The translations under genes and the position numbers were made by a program. The notes beneath the pieces were generated by a model. That model saw nothing but the letters and a program-made list of their open reading frames with translations, ran no database searches and was not told the DNA's origin. Positions 47,118 to 59,216 of a stretch of DNA of 64,000 nucleotides are shown in pieces (within the stretch, counting starts at the first letter, position 1; the number at the start of each line of letters is the position of its first letter). The stretch is taken from contig QJPP01001557.1 in the NCBI GenBank assembly GCA_003996215.1, positions 62,001-126,000 on the forward strand, read 5' to 3'. This DNA is from Jaltomata sinuosa. Lineage: Eukaryota > Streptophyta > Magnoliopsida > Solanales > Solanaceae.

Positions 47118-49199
47118 TGTCATGCCTCGAGGCTACCCCTGGATGCAACACGGTACTTGGTGTCACAAGTGACCTCAAGCTAACCCATGGCATGGCATAT
47201 CTATACAATTTCTATTTAAACATATACTGTGCGGAAGCTAAACGCAATTAATATTTGTAGTGGGGAAAAACCCAAACTGTCTGAGTATATAAAATATATA
47301 AGAGAGTCTAATGAAGTCTGAAAACAACATTAAAAACTCAAGCTGAATTTAGTCTATGTCTGAAAGCCTCTAACTGATATGAGTTGTTGGGACATGCCTC
47401 TCAGCTAACTATAACAATCTGAAAACGTAAATAAGAAGACTAAAAAGTAAAGCATATCTATCATCCTCGAACTGTGAGGACTCACCAATGAAGCTGCTGA
47501 GTACAGACTAGAAGTCGACTAAGCGCGGTCTAGATACTGAACGCCTGAACCTACATCATAAAATGATGTAGCACAAAAGTATATGTTAGTACTTTGGATG
47601 TACTGAGCATGCAGGATATGTACTAAACTGGACAATAAAGAGATTAACATAGAAATAGATATACTAGCATATAACTGAGAGCTGGACTGAATGCAATGAC
47701 CAAGTATAAATCATGAATATAATATGCTGAACTGAATACTTAAATAAATATTGAATACATGGCCAATGCCACATAAATCTGACTGTGGGAGGTACTGTTA
47801 ACCGACATACCCTAAGTTGAGCTAATTATGGGGCCAACCTGTAACCCTGGATGGAAGAGTGTTCATACCTTACCAAGGGTACGAACAAGTCTGAGGTGGA
47901 TCCACTACTGATGTCCTCATGGGACAAGGATGTGCAGCCTAGTCTGACAACTGACTCCTTTAATACCTACGGCGGCGCCGTAGTTCTATGACTTGGAGAC
48001 TGCTACTAAAGGTCTTAGCCTAAACTGACAGCTAAGCCTTCATCCCCTCATCTGCTAGGTACTAAGTCTACTCCCAACTAAACATAAACAACAATGCACT
48101 AAAATAATGGATAGCTCAAAGTACTGATAATTAACTGAGAATGCAACATACATATACTGGAAGATATTGCAATCGATTTCTGAAGCAGTATTCTCTGTCT
48201 AAACTGCCTAGCAAGCATAAGCTATGAAATACTGGAATTACCACAAGCTAGGGTTTCTGGGTCTTATACAAGAAACTATGCTAATTCTCCAAGAACATGT
48301 AATTGGTACCATGGAAGCTACAACAACTGACTTATAATGAATTCCTAAGATTTGGGAACCCTAGGTATGAACAGTTCATGGAAAACTGAGGAACTGACTG
48401 AAATCTAGGGACCTAATGGGTGACAGGAACCCATTAGTGAAATCCCACATACCCGTTGGATGAAAATCTCTGCAAGAAACTGAAGTTGAAACTTGGAAGA
48501 CGAAACCCTTGGTCTGGAAATTTGGAGAAGAACGCTTTTTTCGCTAGAAAACTGACTTGAAAGTAAAAGCTGATTTGTTTTGGGTTTTTTCCTAAATAAA
48601 ATAAGCCTAAGACTATTCATAGTAGGATCTAAAATAAGAAAGAAAGGTCTAAAATACCCCTGAGGAATTAAATTAAAAAGTGCTGAAAATAAGTCAGCTT
48701 CAGGAGTCACAGATAGATTCCACGAGTCATAGACTGAACCACGGCTTGTGGTTTCCATTCGTGATTCCTGGCCACAGAGTCAGGCTGCAAATTACTTCCT
48801 ACGATTCAACAGTACAGGCCGTAAAATGAACTATGGTCCATAGACTTAGTCGTAATTCTAGGCTCAGCATTCAAGATGCAGAAGGAGTTCTACAGGTCAA
48901 CAGGATGGGCCGTAGAATAAACTACGGTCCGTAGACCCAATCCTTAGTTCTAGGGAAAAATGTCAGCTCTCTGATCAAGTTCCACGAGTTGACAGGACAG
49001 ACCGTGGTTTGAGCCATAGCTTGTAGAACTAACTCATGGTTCTCAGACCAGAGACTAAACTACTAGATGCAAATCACGGGTTCATTCCACGATCCGTGGT
49101 TCAAACCACGATCAGTGGTTTGGACCCATAATTCCTAGAAAGCTCAAAAAATTTCAAGTTTATGAGTTTGAAAGTTGGATCAAATTCTGGGGTGTTACA
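47118..49199 (-). repeat. E2 3' LTR
   Basis: TGTCATGCCTCG to GGGTGTTACA on the plus strand. It pairs with 54243-56289 and with solo LTR E1. Near its right end are inverted GTGGTTT/AAACCAC motifs (about 49092-49120). Confidence 0.9.
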
Positions 49200-49216
49200 A
49201 TATCTCCCCCTTGAGA
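49200..49216 (-). other. E2 polypurine tract
   Basis: On the minus strand CTCAAGGGGGAGATAT lies directly before the 3' LTR, the same word as in array A. Confidence 0.85.
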
Positions 49217-49424
49217 ACATTCATCCTCGAATGACGACTAAACAAGCTGAGTTTTGAGGGAAGAAGCTGCAATCCCTACCACTGAGCATTAAAAGCTGAA
49301 TTTCTAGTTGAAATAGGTTCTAAATACATGAAGGAGTGTTGAATTTCATGAATAGCTGATAGAACATGATACTGAGATGGAAGTATATAAGAGTAAACTG
49401 AGAAACTGAGGAGGAACTATTACC

Positions 49425-50700
49425 TCAAGCTGAAACTGGATCGAAAGGGAAGAGGTGAGGGTACTTGGCCATCATGGTTGCTTCTGCTTCCCAAGTAGCT
49501 CCCTCTACGGACTTATTTCTCCACAAGACCTTTACTGAAGCGACTTCCTTATTTCTCAACCTACGAACCTGATGATCAAGAATCTCAACTGGAACCTCCT
49601 CATAGGTGAGGCTATCCTTCACAGCCATACTTTCTAAAGGCATAACTAAAGTTTGATCACCAATGCACTTCTTCAACAAGGACACATGAAAGATTGGGTG
49701 CACCGATGCTAAGTCTGTGGGCAACTCCAATTCATAAGACACCTTGCCAACTCTCTTCAGAATCCTGAAAGGGCCTACATATCGAATACTAAGTTTTCCC
49801 TTCTTACCAAATCTCATCACACCCTTCATGGGGGAGACTTTTAGAAAAATCCAATCAACGATTTCAAACTCTAAGTCCCTTATCCTCACATCTGCATAGG
49901 ACTTCTGACGACTTTGAGCTGTCTATAGTCTATCTCTGATGAGCTAAACTTTCTCTATAGACTCCTGGACCGAATCTGGTCCAATCAAGGCTGCTTCACC
50001 TACTTTGAACCAACCAACCGGTGATCTGCATCTATGCCTATAAAGTGCCTCATATGGAGCCATTTAGATACTGGAGTGAAAATTGGTATTGTAGGCGAAC
50101 TCGATGAGAGGTAGGTGATCATCCCAACTACCTTTGAAATCAATCATACAAGTCCTCAACATGTCCTCTAAGGTCTCAATGGTATGCTCTGCCTGACCAT
50201 CCGTCTGCGGATGAAATACTATGCTAAGATTCACCTGAGTACCATGACCTTTCTGAAAAGACTTCCAGAAATGAGATGTACACTAAGGACCTCTATATGA
50301 TATGATAGACAAGGTAACCCCATGCAACCTGACTATCTCGCTGATGTAAAGTCTGGCGTAGTCCTCCTCGGAGTCTGTAGTCTTGACAGCCAAGAAGTGA
50401 GCTGACTTAGTGACTCTGTCCACTATCACCCAAATGGAGTCATGTTGTCTGCGAGTACTAGGTAAACCCATAATGAAATCCATGTTGACCACTTCCCACT
50501 TCCAAGTAGGAATGTTAAGCTCCTGAGTAACCTCTTGGTTTCTAATGTTGTACTTTAACCTGCTGACAATTGGGATACTTAGCCATAAAATCTGCGATGT
50601 CCCTCACGCTGTTCCACCAATAAACTTCCCGTAGATCATGGTACATCTTAGTGGTACCTGGATGAATGGAATTATGGGCTTTTATAAGGATTTGCTGCCT
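49425..50700 (-). pseudogene. E2 integrase and chromodomain
   Basis: From right to left: a frame-broken zinc domain (about 50560-50700), the core MDFIMGLPSTRRQHDSIW (50283-50492), then IISYRGP-stop, where the second catalytic Asp is Tyr. HPQTDGQAEHT follows, then an open 154-residue C-terminus (49425-49889) with FLKVSPMKGVMRFGKKGK, GPFRILKRVG and VHPIFHVSLLKK. The chromodomain-type tail (VEILDHQVRRLRNKEV, WRNKSVEGATWEAEA) is intact. At the three stop positions shared by the array A units, E2 has sense codons. Confidence 0.9.
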
Positions 50701-52168
50701 CAACTCACCCACGTTAGGAACACATAAGTGACCCTGATAAGAATCATACCATCTCCCCCTTGGGAGAAAACCTCAACTCTCTGCTGATGAACTGCACCCT
50801 TCAACTGAAGTAATATAGGGTCACTATCCTATTTCTCCTTAACCTCCACTGCTAAAGAAGATTCTGATCCATTTTGGACTATCACATCACCATCAGACGT
50901 ATCCATAAGGCAAACTCTTAAGTGAGCAAGCCGGTGAACATCTCTGGATAATTCTTTTTTTTCTTCCTCGACACGCGACACGCTACCTATAGACAGTCTT
51001 CTTAGAGCATCAGCCACTACATTGGCCTTATCCCGATGGTAGAGCACATTCATATAATAATCTTTGAGGAACTCACGCCATCTCCTATGACGAAGATTCA
51101 ACTCTTTTTGGGTGAACACATACTGGAGGCTCTTATGATCTGTGAACACATCAACATGAATATCATACAAGTAGTGTCTCCAAATCTTGAGGGCAAACAC
51201 AATTGATGCAAGCTCGAGGTTATGAGTCGGGTAGTTCTTCTCATTGACCTTAAGCTTTCTGGAAGCATATGCTATGACCTTACCCTGCTACATCAAAACA
51301 CAACCTAGGCTAACCCTGGACGCATCACAATAAACCACATAACCCTCTAAATCCTCTGTAGAGTCAAGATCGGAGCTGTAGTCAACCTGGTCATCAGTTC
51401 TAAGAAACTTTTCTCAAATTCATCAGACCATTGAAACTTGACCTTCTTCTAAGTCAACTTGGTCAATAGGGCAGCTATGGATGAAAAACCTTCAACAAAA
51501 CTCCTATAGTAACTGGCCAAACTCAAGAAACTTCTGATATCTGTCAAAGAGGTGGGTTTGGGCCAGTGCTTTACTGCCTCAATTTTCTAAGAATCCACTC
51601 TGATCCCTTTGCTGGATACCACATGACCAAGGAAAGTGACAGACTGCAACCAAAATTCACATTTGCTGAACTTAGCGAATAGTTGGCGATCTTTGAGAGT
51701 TTGCAGAACAACCCTCAGATGAGTAGCATGCTCTTCCTCATTCTGGGAATAAACGAGGATATTATCAATAAAGATGATAACGAACAAGTTCAAATACTGT
51801 TTGAACACCCTGTTGCTTAAGTCTATGAAAGCTGCAGGAGCATTGGTTAGTCTAAACGACATAACAACAAATTTGTAGTGACCATACCGAGTCCTGAAGA
51901 CTGTCTTCGGGATGTTACTATATCTGACTCTGAGCTGATAATAGCTGGATATGAGGTCTATCTTAGAGAAGCAACTAGCACCCTGAAGTTGGTAGAACAA
52001 GTCATCAATCATGGTAATAGAATATTTATTCTTGATTGTGACTTTGTTCGACTGACGGTAGTTGATGCACATCCTGACAGAAACATCTTTCTTACGCACG
52101 AACAATAATGGAGCACCCCATGGAGAGATGATGGGTATGATGAAGCCCTTATCTAGAAGGTATTTCAA
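50701..52168 (-). pseudogene. E2 reverse transcriptase and RNase H
   Basis: RT (51587-52168): KGFIIPIISPWGAPLLFV, MCINYRQSNK, then the catalytic block as FIDNILVYS, so the second Asp of the FIDD is Asn. This change alone should abolish polymerisation. RNase H: the first part is frame-broken near 51350-51590, then FALKIWRHYLYDIHVDVFTDHKSLQYV and KANVVADALRRL (50829-51200). The tether follows with SDPILLQLKGAVHQQRVEV. Stops near 51587 and 50829. Confidence 0.9.
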
Positions 52169-52900
52169 CTATTTTTTCAATTCCCTAAGCTCAGCTGGAG
52201 CCATTCTATAAGGAGGAACCAAAATAGGATGGGTATCTGGAAGGAGATCTATTCCGAAGTTGATTTCCCTTTCAGGAGGAACTCTGGGAAGAACTTTTGG
52301 GAACACTTCTGGAAACTCACTTACTACTGGAATTGACTCAAGAGTTGGGGGTTTGGAGTTTGAATCCTTGACTCGAATAATATGATAGATATACCCTTTG
52401 GAAATTATTTTTCTAGCCTTAAGGTAAGAGATGAAATGACCTATAAGCACTGAATTATTACCCTTGCATTCTATGACTGGCTCGTTTAGAAACTGAGACC
52501 AAATGATCTTAGTTCTACAATCGACTGAGGCATAACAGGAATGTAACCAATCCATGCCTAGAATGATATCAAAATCTATCATTTCTAGCTCTACAAGATC
52601 TGCTGAGGTGACTTTCTGGGAAATTGTGATAGGGCAATTTCTATATACCCATCTAGCTATAAATGGGTCACCAACTAGAGTAGAGACTGAGAAGGGTTTT
52701 GCGAGGGTTTCTGGAATCACACCAAAGTTTACTACTATATATAGAGTTATAAAGGTCAGGGTAGACCCTGGATCTAATAATGCATAGGCATCATTATTAA
52801 AGACTCACAACGTACCCGTGATCACATCGGGAGAATTCTCCTGGTCCTGTCGAGCCTGAAGAGCATATAACCTGTTCTGGCACTGACCACCATATGTTCC
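52169..52900 (-). pseudogene. E2 protease and RT entry
   Basis: Protease with DPGSTLTFITLY-like residues near 52770, then IPETLAKPFSVSTLVGDPF and LGMDWLHSCYASVDC. The linker (LESIPVVSEFPEVFPKVLPRVPPE) leads to PYRMAPAELRELKK, followed by a stop at 52169-52171 before the RT fingers. Open for 183 residues. Confidence 0.88.
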
Positions 52901-54020
52901 AGATGAGGCACCTACTGAGTGGGGCGACCTACTAGAGCTATTGTAAAACCAGTCTGAGTTTGTGGACGAACATCGTTACCCCTTTGAGAAGTCGTTGGAC
53001 AATCCCTCATCATGTGGCTTGGCTTACCACACCCAATGCAATTTCCACTACCTGTCATGCACTCACCTTGGTGGTTTCTATCATACTTCTTACACACTAG
53101 ATTTGTGCACCCACTAAAAACCGTACCTTGGGACTTAGAGCCAGACACTCTATTTCATCGATCCTTCTTAAACTTAGGCACCGGGGTACTAGCAGAAGAT
53201 GAAGATGGAGCTGAATTCTTTTGATGGAACTGAGAGTGGTTGCCACTCTCTGACCTCTGCTGAGAATAATTAAAGTCACCTATCCTAGCTCTCTTACTAT
53301 CTCCTTTCATTTCCTTGATCTTTTCTTCCTCAATCTGCTGAGCATAAGTAACCAACCTAGAGATATCCATTTCCTTAATGAGCATGGTGGTCTTGCATTC
53401 CTTGACCACATCATTTATACACCAGATACAAACTTGCTCATACAAGCTCTGGAGTCAACTACTATCGTTGGGGCATACTTGGATAGTTGTGTGAACTTGA
53501 GAGCATAGTCCTTCACACTCATGTCATTCTGCTTCAAGTTAATGAATTCCTTAACCTTGGATTCCATGAGCTCTAGTGGGAAAAACTAGTCCAGAAAAGT
53601 TATCTTGAAAAGATTCCAAGTCACTGGTCCTGCATTGGCACAATGGGATTCCTTCTATTGTTGGTACCAAGTGTAGGCCACTCCCTTCAACTGATAGGCG
53701 GCCAAATCTGCACCCTCGACTGGAGTGACACCTATAATGTCTGTTACCTTCTGAATATCATCTAAAAACTCTTGGGGATCCTCTTCTTACTTGGACCCAT
53801 GAAACTCTGGAGGGTTCATCCATGTAAAATCTCGGATCCTGGCCGTAGCAGTGTTGGTGTGAGGAGAAGCTCGTGCCGCAGCTTGCTAATTGACCTGGGC
53901 GGTCATGGACTGAGCAAACACTTAAAAAGAAGCCCTGAATTTGGCATGCGTGACTTGCTCATTCAACGAATCTACTAGAGTTGTTGGCTGATTCCTAGCG
54001 TTAGCTCTTCTGGGAGGCAT
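52901..54020 (-). pseudogene. E2 gag
   Basis: Starts MPPRRANARNQPTT at 54020, the same start as array A. The capsid region (AAYQLKGVAYTWYQQ, PVTWNLFKITFLD, FINLKQNDMSVKDYALKF) has several stops and a frame change near 53420. VTYAQQIEEEKIKE follows. Two knuckle-like blocks end it (CKKYDRNHQGEC; CIGCGKPSHMMRDC), both with intact Cys/His. Confidence 0.9.
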
Positions 54021-54226
54021 TTTTCTAAATTGTGAAGAGCATGAGTTAGAATAGAAGGAGATTAAGTAGAGTTTATACTCTATAGCACGAGCTGGAAAAT
54101 AAATAAGGGAAGTTGTTCCTAATGACATCTCATAGCTCCTCCCCCATAAGTGTGGCACGCTTCACATCCATGAAGAAGGCTCTACTTGATACGATTTTCA
54201 GACATCATAGGACTTTTAAACATGAT

Positions 54227-54238
54227 GCTCTGATACCA
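54227..54238 (-). other. E2 primer binding site
   Basis: TGGTATCAGAGC on the minus strand, four bases after the 5' LTR: an exact initiator tRNA-Met site. Confidence 0.93.
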
Positions 54239-54242
54239 AGTT

Positions 54243-56289
54243 TGTCATTTCCCTAGGATACCCCCTGGATGTAACACGGTGCTTGGTATCACAAGTGACC
54301 CCAATCTAACCTATGGCATGGCATATCTATACAATTTCAATTTAAAACATGTACTGTGCGGAAGCTAAATGCAATTAATATCTATAGTGGGGAAAATCCC
54401 AAACTGTCTGAGTATATAAAATATATAAGAGAGTATAATAAAGTCTGAAAACAACACTAAAAACTCAAGCTCAATCTAGTCTATGTCTGAAAGCCTCTAA
54501 CTGATATGAGTTGCTGGAACATGCTCCCAGCTAACTCTAACAATCTGAAAATGGAAATAAGAAGACTGAAAAGTAAAGCATGTCTATCATCCTCGGACTG
54601 TGAGAACTCACCAATGAAGTTGTTGAGTATGGACTGGAAGTCGACTAAGCGCGGTCTGGATACTGAATGCATGAACCTACATCATAAAATGATGTAGCAT
54701 TAAAGTATGTGTCAGTACTTTAGATGTACTGAGCATGCAGGATATGTACTAAACTGGACAATAAAGAGCTTAACATAGAAATAGATATATTGGCATATAA
54801 CTGAGAGTTGGACTAAATGCAATGACCAAGAATAAATCATGAATATAACATGTTGAACTGAATACAGAAATAAACACTGAATACATGGCCAATGCAACAT
54901 AAATCTGACTGTGGGAGGTACTATTAACCGATATACCCTAAGTAGAGCTAACTATGGGGCCAACCTGTAACCCTGGATGGAAGGGTGTTCATACCTTGCC
55001 AAGGGTACCAACAAGTCTGACATGGATCCACTACTGATATCCTCAAGGAAAAAGGATGTGCAGCCTAGTCTGACAGCTGACTCTTTTAATACCTACGATG
55101 GCGTCATAGTTCTGTGACTTAGGGATGGCTACTAAAGGTCTTAGCCTAAACTGACAGCTAAGCCTTCATCCCCTCGTCTGCTCGGTACTAAGTCTACTCC
55201 CAACTGAACATAAATAACAATGCACTGAAATAATGAATAGCTCAAAGTACTGATAATTAAGAAAGAATGCAACATACATATACTGGAAGATATGGCATTT
55301 GATTTCTGAAGCATGATTGTCTATCTAAACTGCCTAGCAAGCATAAGTTATGAAATACTGGAATTAACACAAGCTAGGGTTTCTAGGCCTTATACAAGAA
55401 ACTATGCTAATTCTCCAAGAATATGTAATTGGTACCATGGAAGCTACAACAACTGACTTACAATAAATCCCTAAGATTTAGGAACCCTAGGTCTGAACAG
55501 TTCATGGAAAACTGAGGAACTAACTGAAATCTAGGGACCTAATGGTTGAAAGGAACCCACAAGTGAAATCCCACATACCTGGAAGATGAAAATTCCTACA
55601 AGAAACTGAAATTGAAGCTTGGAAGAGGAAACCCTGGGTTTGGAAATTTGGAGAAGAATGCTACTTTCGCTAGAGAACTGAATTGAGAGGGCAAACTGAT
55701 TTATTTTGGGGGGTTTCCAAAATAAAATAAGCCTAAGACTATTCATAGTCAGAATCAAAATAAGAAAGAAGGTCTAAAATACCCCTGAGGAAATAAAGTA
55801 AAAACTGCTGAAAAAAAGTTGACTTCAGGAGTCACGGATGGATTCCATGAGTCGTAGACTGAACCATGGCTCGTGGTTTCCACTCGTTGTTCCTGGCCAT
55901 AGAGTCAGGCTGCAGATTACTTTCTATGAGTCAACAGTATGGGCCGTAGAATAAACTACGGTCCATAGACTTAGTCGTGATTCTAGGCTTCGCATTCAAG
56001 CTACAGAAGGAGGCCTACGGGTCAACAAGATGGGCCGTAGAATAAACTACGATCCGTAGACTTAATTCGTAGTTCTAGGGGAAAATGCCAGCTCTCTGAT
56101 CAAGTTCCACGAGTTGATAGGATGGAACATGGTAGAATCAACTCGTAGTTCTCAGACCAAAGACTGAACTAGCAGATGCAAATCACGGGTTCATTCCATG
56201 ATCCGTGGTTTAGACCCGTAATTCCTAGAAAGCTCAAAATTCTGCAAGTTTCTGAGTTTTAAAGTTGGATCAAATTCTGGCGTGTTACA
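54243..56289 (-). repeat. E2 5' LTR
   Basis: TGTCATTTCCCTAGG to GGCGTGTTACA on the plus strand. The first bases differ slightly from the 3' LTR (CATTTCCC versus CATGCCTC). Followed by the right AGTAT copy. Confidence 0.9.
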
Positions 56290-56294
56290 AGTAT

Positions 56295-56567
56295 AGCCCA
56301 CTTATTTTTGGGCTAAGACTCTTGCTTATTTTGGGGTTGCATCCCCGCATTCTAGATTTTTGGTAGTGTTTTGGTACGATGACTTTCAGGTTCTAAGGAG
56401 GGATTTCCGCAGGTTTATTTATATTAGTGTTGATTTGGTTGATTATTGCTGGTTTTACTTATTGCACACTGATTTTGAGCTGTTAGAACGGTTAAGTTCT
56501 GGGTCATTGATGGTTCGCTCGCCCGTGGGTTGGGTGGGTTCCACTCGCGGCAGTCTGGGTCATGATA
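56295..56567 (+). repeat. Element C 3' LTR, right part
   Basis: Completes the C 3' LTR after E2 (AGCCCACTTATTTTTGGG to GGGTCATGATA). Followed by AAATT, the C target duplication, and TAAGG, the D flank. Confidence 0.87.
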
Positions 56568-56949
56568 AAATTTAAGGCACATCAAGTTCCAAAAGGTATT
56601 TCACACTAATCTACATCATATTATGCCTAATTGCGACTTAGATTTGGTGTAAGACACTCGGCCTATTTCTATTCCAAATTTCAGGATGGCAATTGTTGAG
56701 TTAAAGGAATTGGAGGATTAATTCAATATCTATTTAGCAAGGGGTTCATTAGATCGAGTCCCTTCCTTAAGGTTCTCCTATTTGTTTGTGAAAAAAAAGG
56801 ATGGGTTATTGCGAATGTGTATTGATTAATGACAAATAGAATAAAGTGATTATAAAGAACAAGTACCTATTACTGTGCATGGATGATTTGTTTGTCTAAC
56901 TATAGCCTACAAGATGTCACAACTGTTTTCTAGGATTGACTGGAGGTTC

Positions 56950-56977
56950 AGATATATATATATATATATATATATAT
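56950..56977. repeat. (AT)n microsatellite
   Basis: About 14 uninterrupted TA units within the R2 reverse transcriptase. Confidence 0.95.
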
Positions 56978-57727
56978 CAACTTAAGATTAGGGGGTATAT
57001 GTTCCTAAGACAACTTTGAGGACCTGTTATGTTCATTCTGAGTTTCTAGTGATGTCATTTATGTTGACCAATAACCCAAAAACATTCATGAATTTGATGA
57101 ACATGGTCTTTAGACCGTATTTGGATTCTTTTGTCATTATCTTAATTGATAGCATCTTTATATATTCCCGTAGTAGGGAGAAACATGAGTGGTATATGAG
57201 GATTATGCTCTAGATATAGAAGAAAAGAAGATTTATGCCAAGTCTTCAAAATGTGAGTTCTAGCTTGATTCAGCGGTAATTTGGGGCACATTGTGTCAAA
57301 AAAGGATATTAAAGTTAATCCAAAGAAGATTGAGACAATTCAGAGTTGTGTAGGCCTACAATGCCTATGAAGAGGTTTTCATCTCTATTGACTCACTAAA
57401 CCCAGAAGAGTGTATTATTTAAGTGGTCGGATGAGTGTCTGACAAGATTTTAAAAGCTCAAGACTATATTGGCCACACAATGCTAGTTTAGGCATTGTCG
57501 ATATAGTCCAAGGGCTTTATTGTGTATGGCAACGCCGCTTTATATATTAGACTTGGTTGTTGTATTGATGCAAAAGGGAAAAGTGATTGCATATGCTTCG
57601 AGATAACTGAAAGACCATGAAAAGAACTACCAAACACATGATTTGGAGTTGACAATAATAGTTTTTGCCTTGAAGATTCGGAGGCACTATCTATATAGAG
57701 TGCATTTTGAGTTATTCACGGATCATC

Positions 57728-57729
<2 letters not shown>

Positions 57730-57822
<93 letters not shown>

Positions 57823-57827
57823 TATAA
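57730..57827. repeat. (CT)n-(AT)n compound microsatellite
   Basis: About 17 CT units followed by a long, nearly pure AT run with two short breaks, placed directly after the R2 RNase H motif TDHRTL. Confidence 0.95.
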
Positions 57828-58084
57828 AAGTAAAAAGATCTCAACTTGGGCAGTGAAGGTGGTTGGAGTAGTTAAAAGACTGGCATTATCGTTCTATATC
57901 ATCCAGGGAAGATGAACACAAATGTCTTGAGTCAAAAATCAATCAATATGGGGCATTTTGTCATTATTACAAGTGGGGAAACGTCGTTAGGCTATGGAAG
58001 TTCAGTCATTGGCCAAAAACTTTGTGAGATTAGACATTTCTGAGCCTATAAAGATTCTAGCTTGTGTTGTGGCATAGTCATCTT

Positions 58085-58370
58085 TGATGGAGTGGATCAA
58101 AGCGTGGTACCCGAGCCAACTAATATGTATCCCGTACTAGGCGTGATACCCGATCCAACCAAAAGTCACACAATCCAACAGTCAACAAACAATGAACAAA
58201 ACACACTTGTAAACCAACAAGCAACAACACCTAGTTTATTTCACAAAACTGATAACAGGACAATTAGACATTCATAAACAATTCCCTAAACATGCAACTC
58301 ATAATTACACAAAAGCTCTACTGGACCGGAGCCTTCCTCTGTTCCGAAACCTGTGCTTGTTCTTGGTCTA
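58085..58370 (-). repeat. Inverted, diverged fragment of a C-like LTR
   Basis: On the minus strand this carries AGACCAAGAACAAGC, ATGAGTTGCATGTTTAGGGAAT-type sequence and two TTGGCTCGGGTACCAC-like units. All are in the order seen in the C LTR at 35450-35770, but opposite in orientation. Both ends are truncated. Confidence 0.7.
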
Positions 58371-59216
58371 AAAATAATTACAAGATACTAAAATCAGTCC
58401 ACATGGCCTACTAATTGTGTGACTTGGTCGGTGACTAGAAGTAGATCTTTTTAGCTAAGTTTCACCTCATACTTTTATTGTTTTTCTTGTATTTAAGTTC
58501 ATTTCATTCACTTTACTCTTAATGTTTGTATTTTATTATGTAGAAGGCGATTTGGTTAAAAAAAAGGTGATAATTTAGTGCTAAAAAGGATGAGAATAGG
58601 CTTTGAAATCTGATTATAAGTCAAGGGTGTGAAACAAAATCTAGTCCTGGAACTTGGGCATCAAAAGCACATGAAGAGAAAATTAGGCTGAGAAATACCC
58701 TAGAATATCATTCACGGCGTCGTGTGGGGCTAGGTATTACTGAAAAATTGATTCGAATTGAGAAGAATCAAGGAGTAGAAAAAATAGTCTAATGCACCGA
58801 CAGTGACGTTGCATCCGACACTGCACCAGGGTAAAATATGGCAATGTATGAAAAAACCAAACTCTCTAAAATTTTGGATTGGTGCATCATATAACTGAAG
58901 CCATACTAGAGCATTATTGGGCCAACTCTAACTGAATTCAACACTCTAAAAATATGCTTAGTGTCATGCCAATGGCATCGCAGCTGACATCGTCTCAAGG
59001 AAATTTTTTTCTATCTGAGTTTAACTTATTTCATTAAGGAAGTTTTGGTCCAAGGACCTTCCTACATAGTATAAATAAGATCTAAATAATTTTTTGAAAG
59101 GGAGATTCATTGTAGAAGGATTGAAAGACGGCTCGAGAGATTTTGGAGCAGAGATTCATTATGTTTTTCTTCACATTCATCTTTTTAACCAAAAGATTCA
59201 AAGCTGAGCCCTGGGG
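58371..59216 (+). repeat. Unclassified LTR-like fragment
   Basis: No coding similarity. A TATA box (TATAAATA, 59070-59077) is followed by a GAGATTCATTG...GAGCAGAGATTCATT stretch, resembling the transcribed start of a plant LTR. The family is not recognised; it could be a decayed Tat/Athila-like LTR. Confidence 0.35.

Larger units (their letters stand above)
47118..56289 (-). mobile_element. E2: full-length gypsy chromovirus, same family as array A
   Basis: Minus-strand element with LTRs 47118-49199 and 54243-56289, primer site, polypurine tract and gag-pol in full order. It is flanked by exact AGTAT copies (47113-47117 and 56290-56294) inside the element C 3' LTR. About 9.2 kb. Stops, frameshifts and catalytic changes inactivate it, but its damage differs from that of array A, so it descends from a separate integration. 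Confidence 0.93.
34485..56567 (+). mobile_element. Element C: gypsy chromovirus with internal tandem duplication
   Basis: 5' LTR 34485-36662, gag-pol, and a 3' LTR at 45266-47117 plus 56295-56567, split by E2. The flanks are exact 5-bp copies, AAATT (34480-34484 and 56568-56572). Inside, a block (39255-42757) is an abbreviated copy of 42758-~56686, including the 3' LTR, its E insertion and ~107 bp of right-hand flanking DNA. All coding parts are pseudogenes. Family differs from array A: gag starts MVNTRKNRARP and LTRs contain CCGCTATAGCGG palindromes. Confidence 0.85.
56578..58084 (+). pseudogene. R2: RT and RNase H remnant
   Basis: R2 resumes with the linker (VFHTNL-like, CDLDLV) and RT: NFRMAIVELKELED near 56685, LFVKKKDGLLRMCID, then MNLMNMVFRPYLDSFVIILIDS, where FIDD is LIDS. 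RNase H: LMQKGKVIAYASR, HDLELTIIVFALKI, LFTDHRTL, then a long (CT)n(AT)n tract splits it (57730-57827) and the frame resumes with YLTQLGQ-like residues. A shorter (TA)n tract lies at about 56950-56977. Many stops; merges into other repeats near 58084. Confidence 0.82.
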
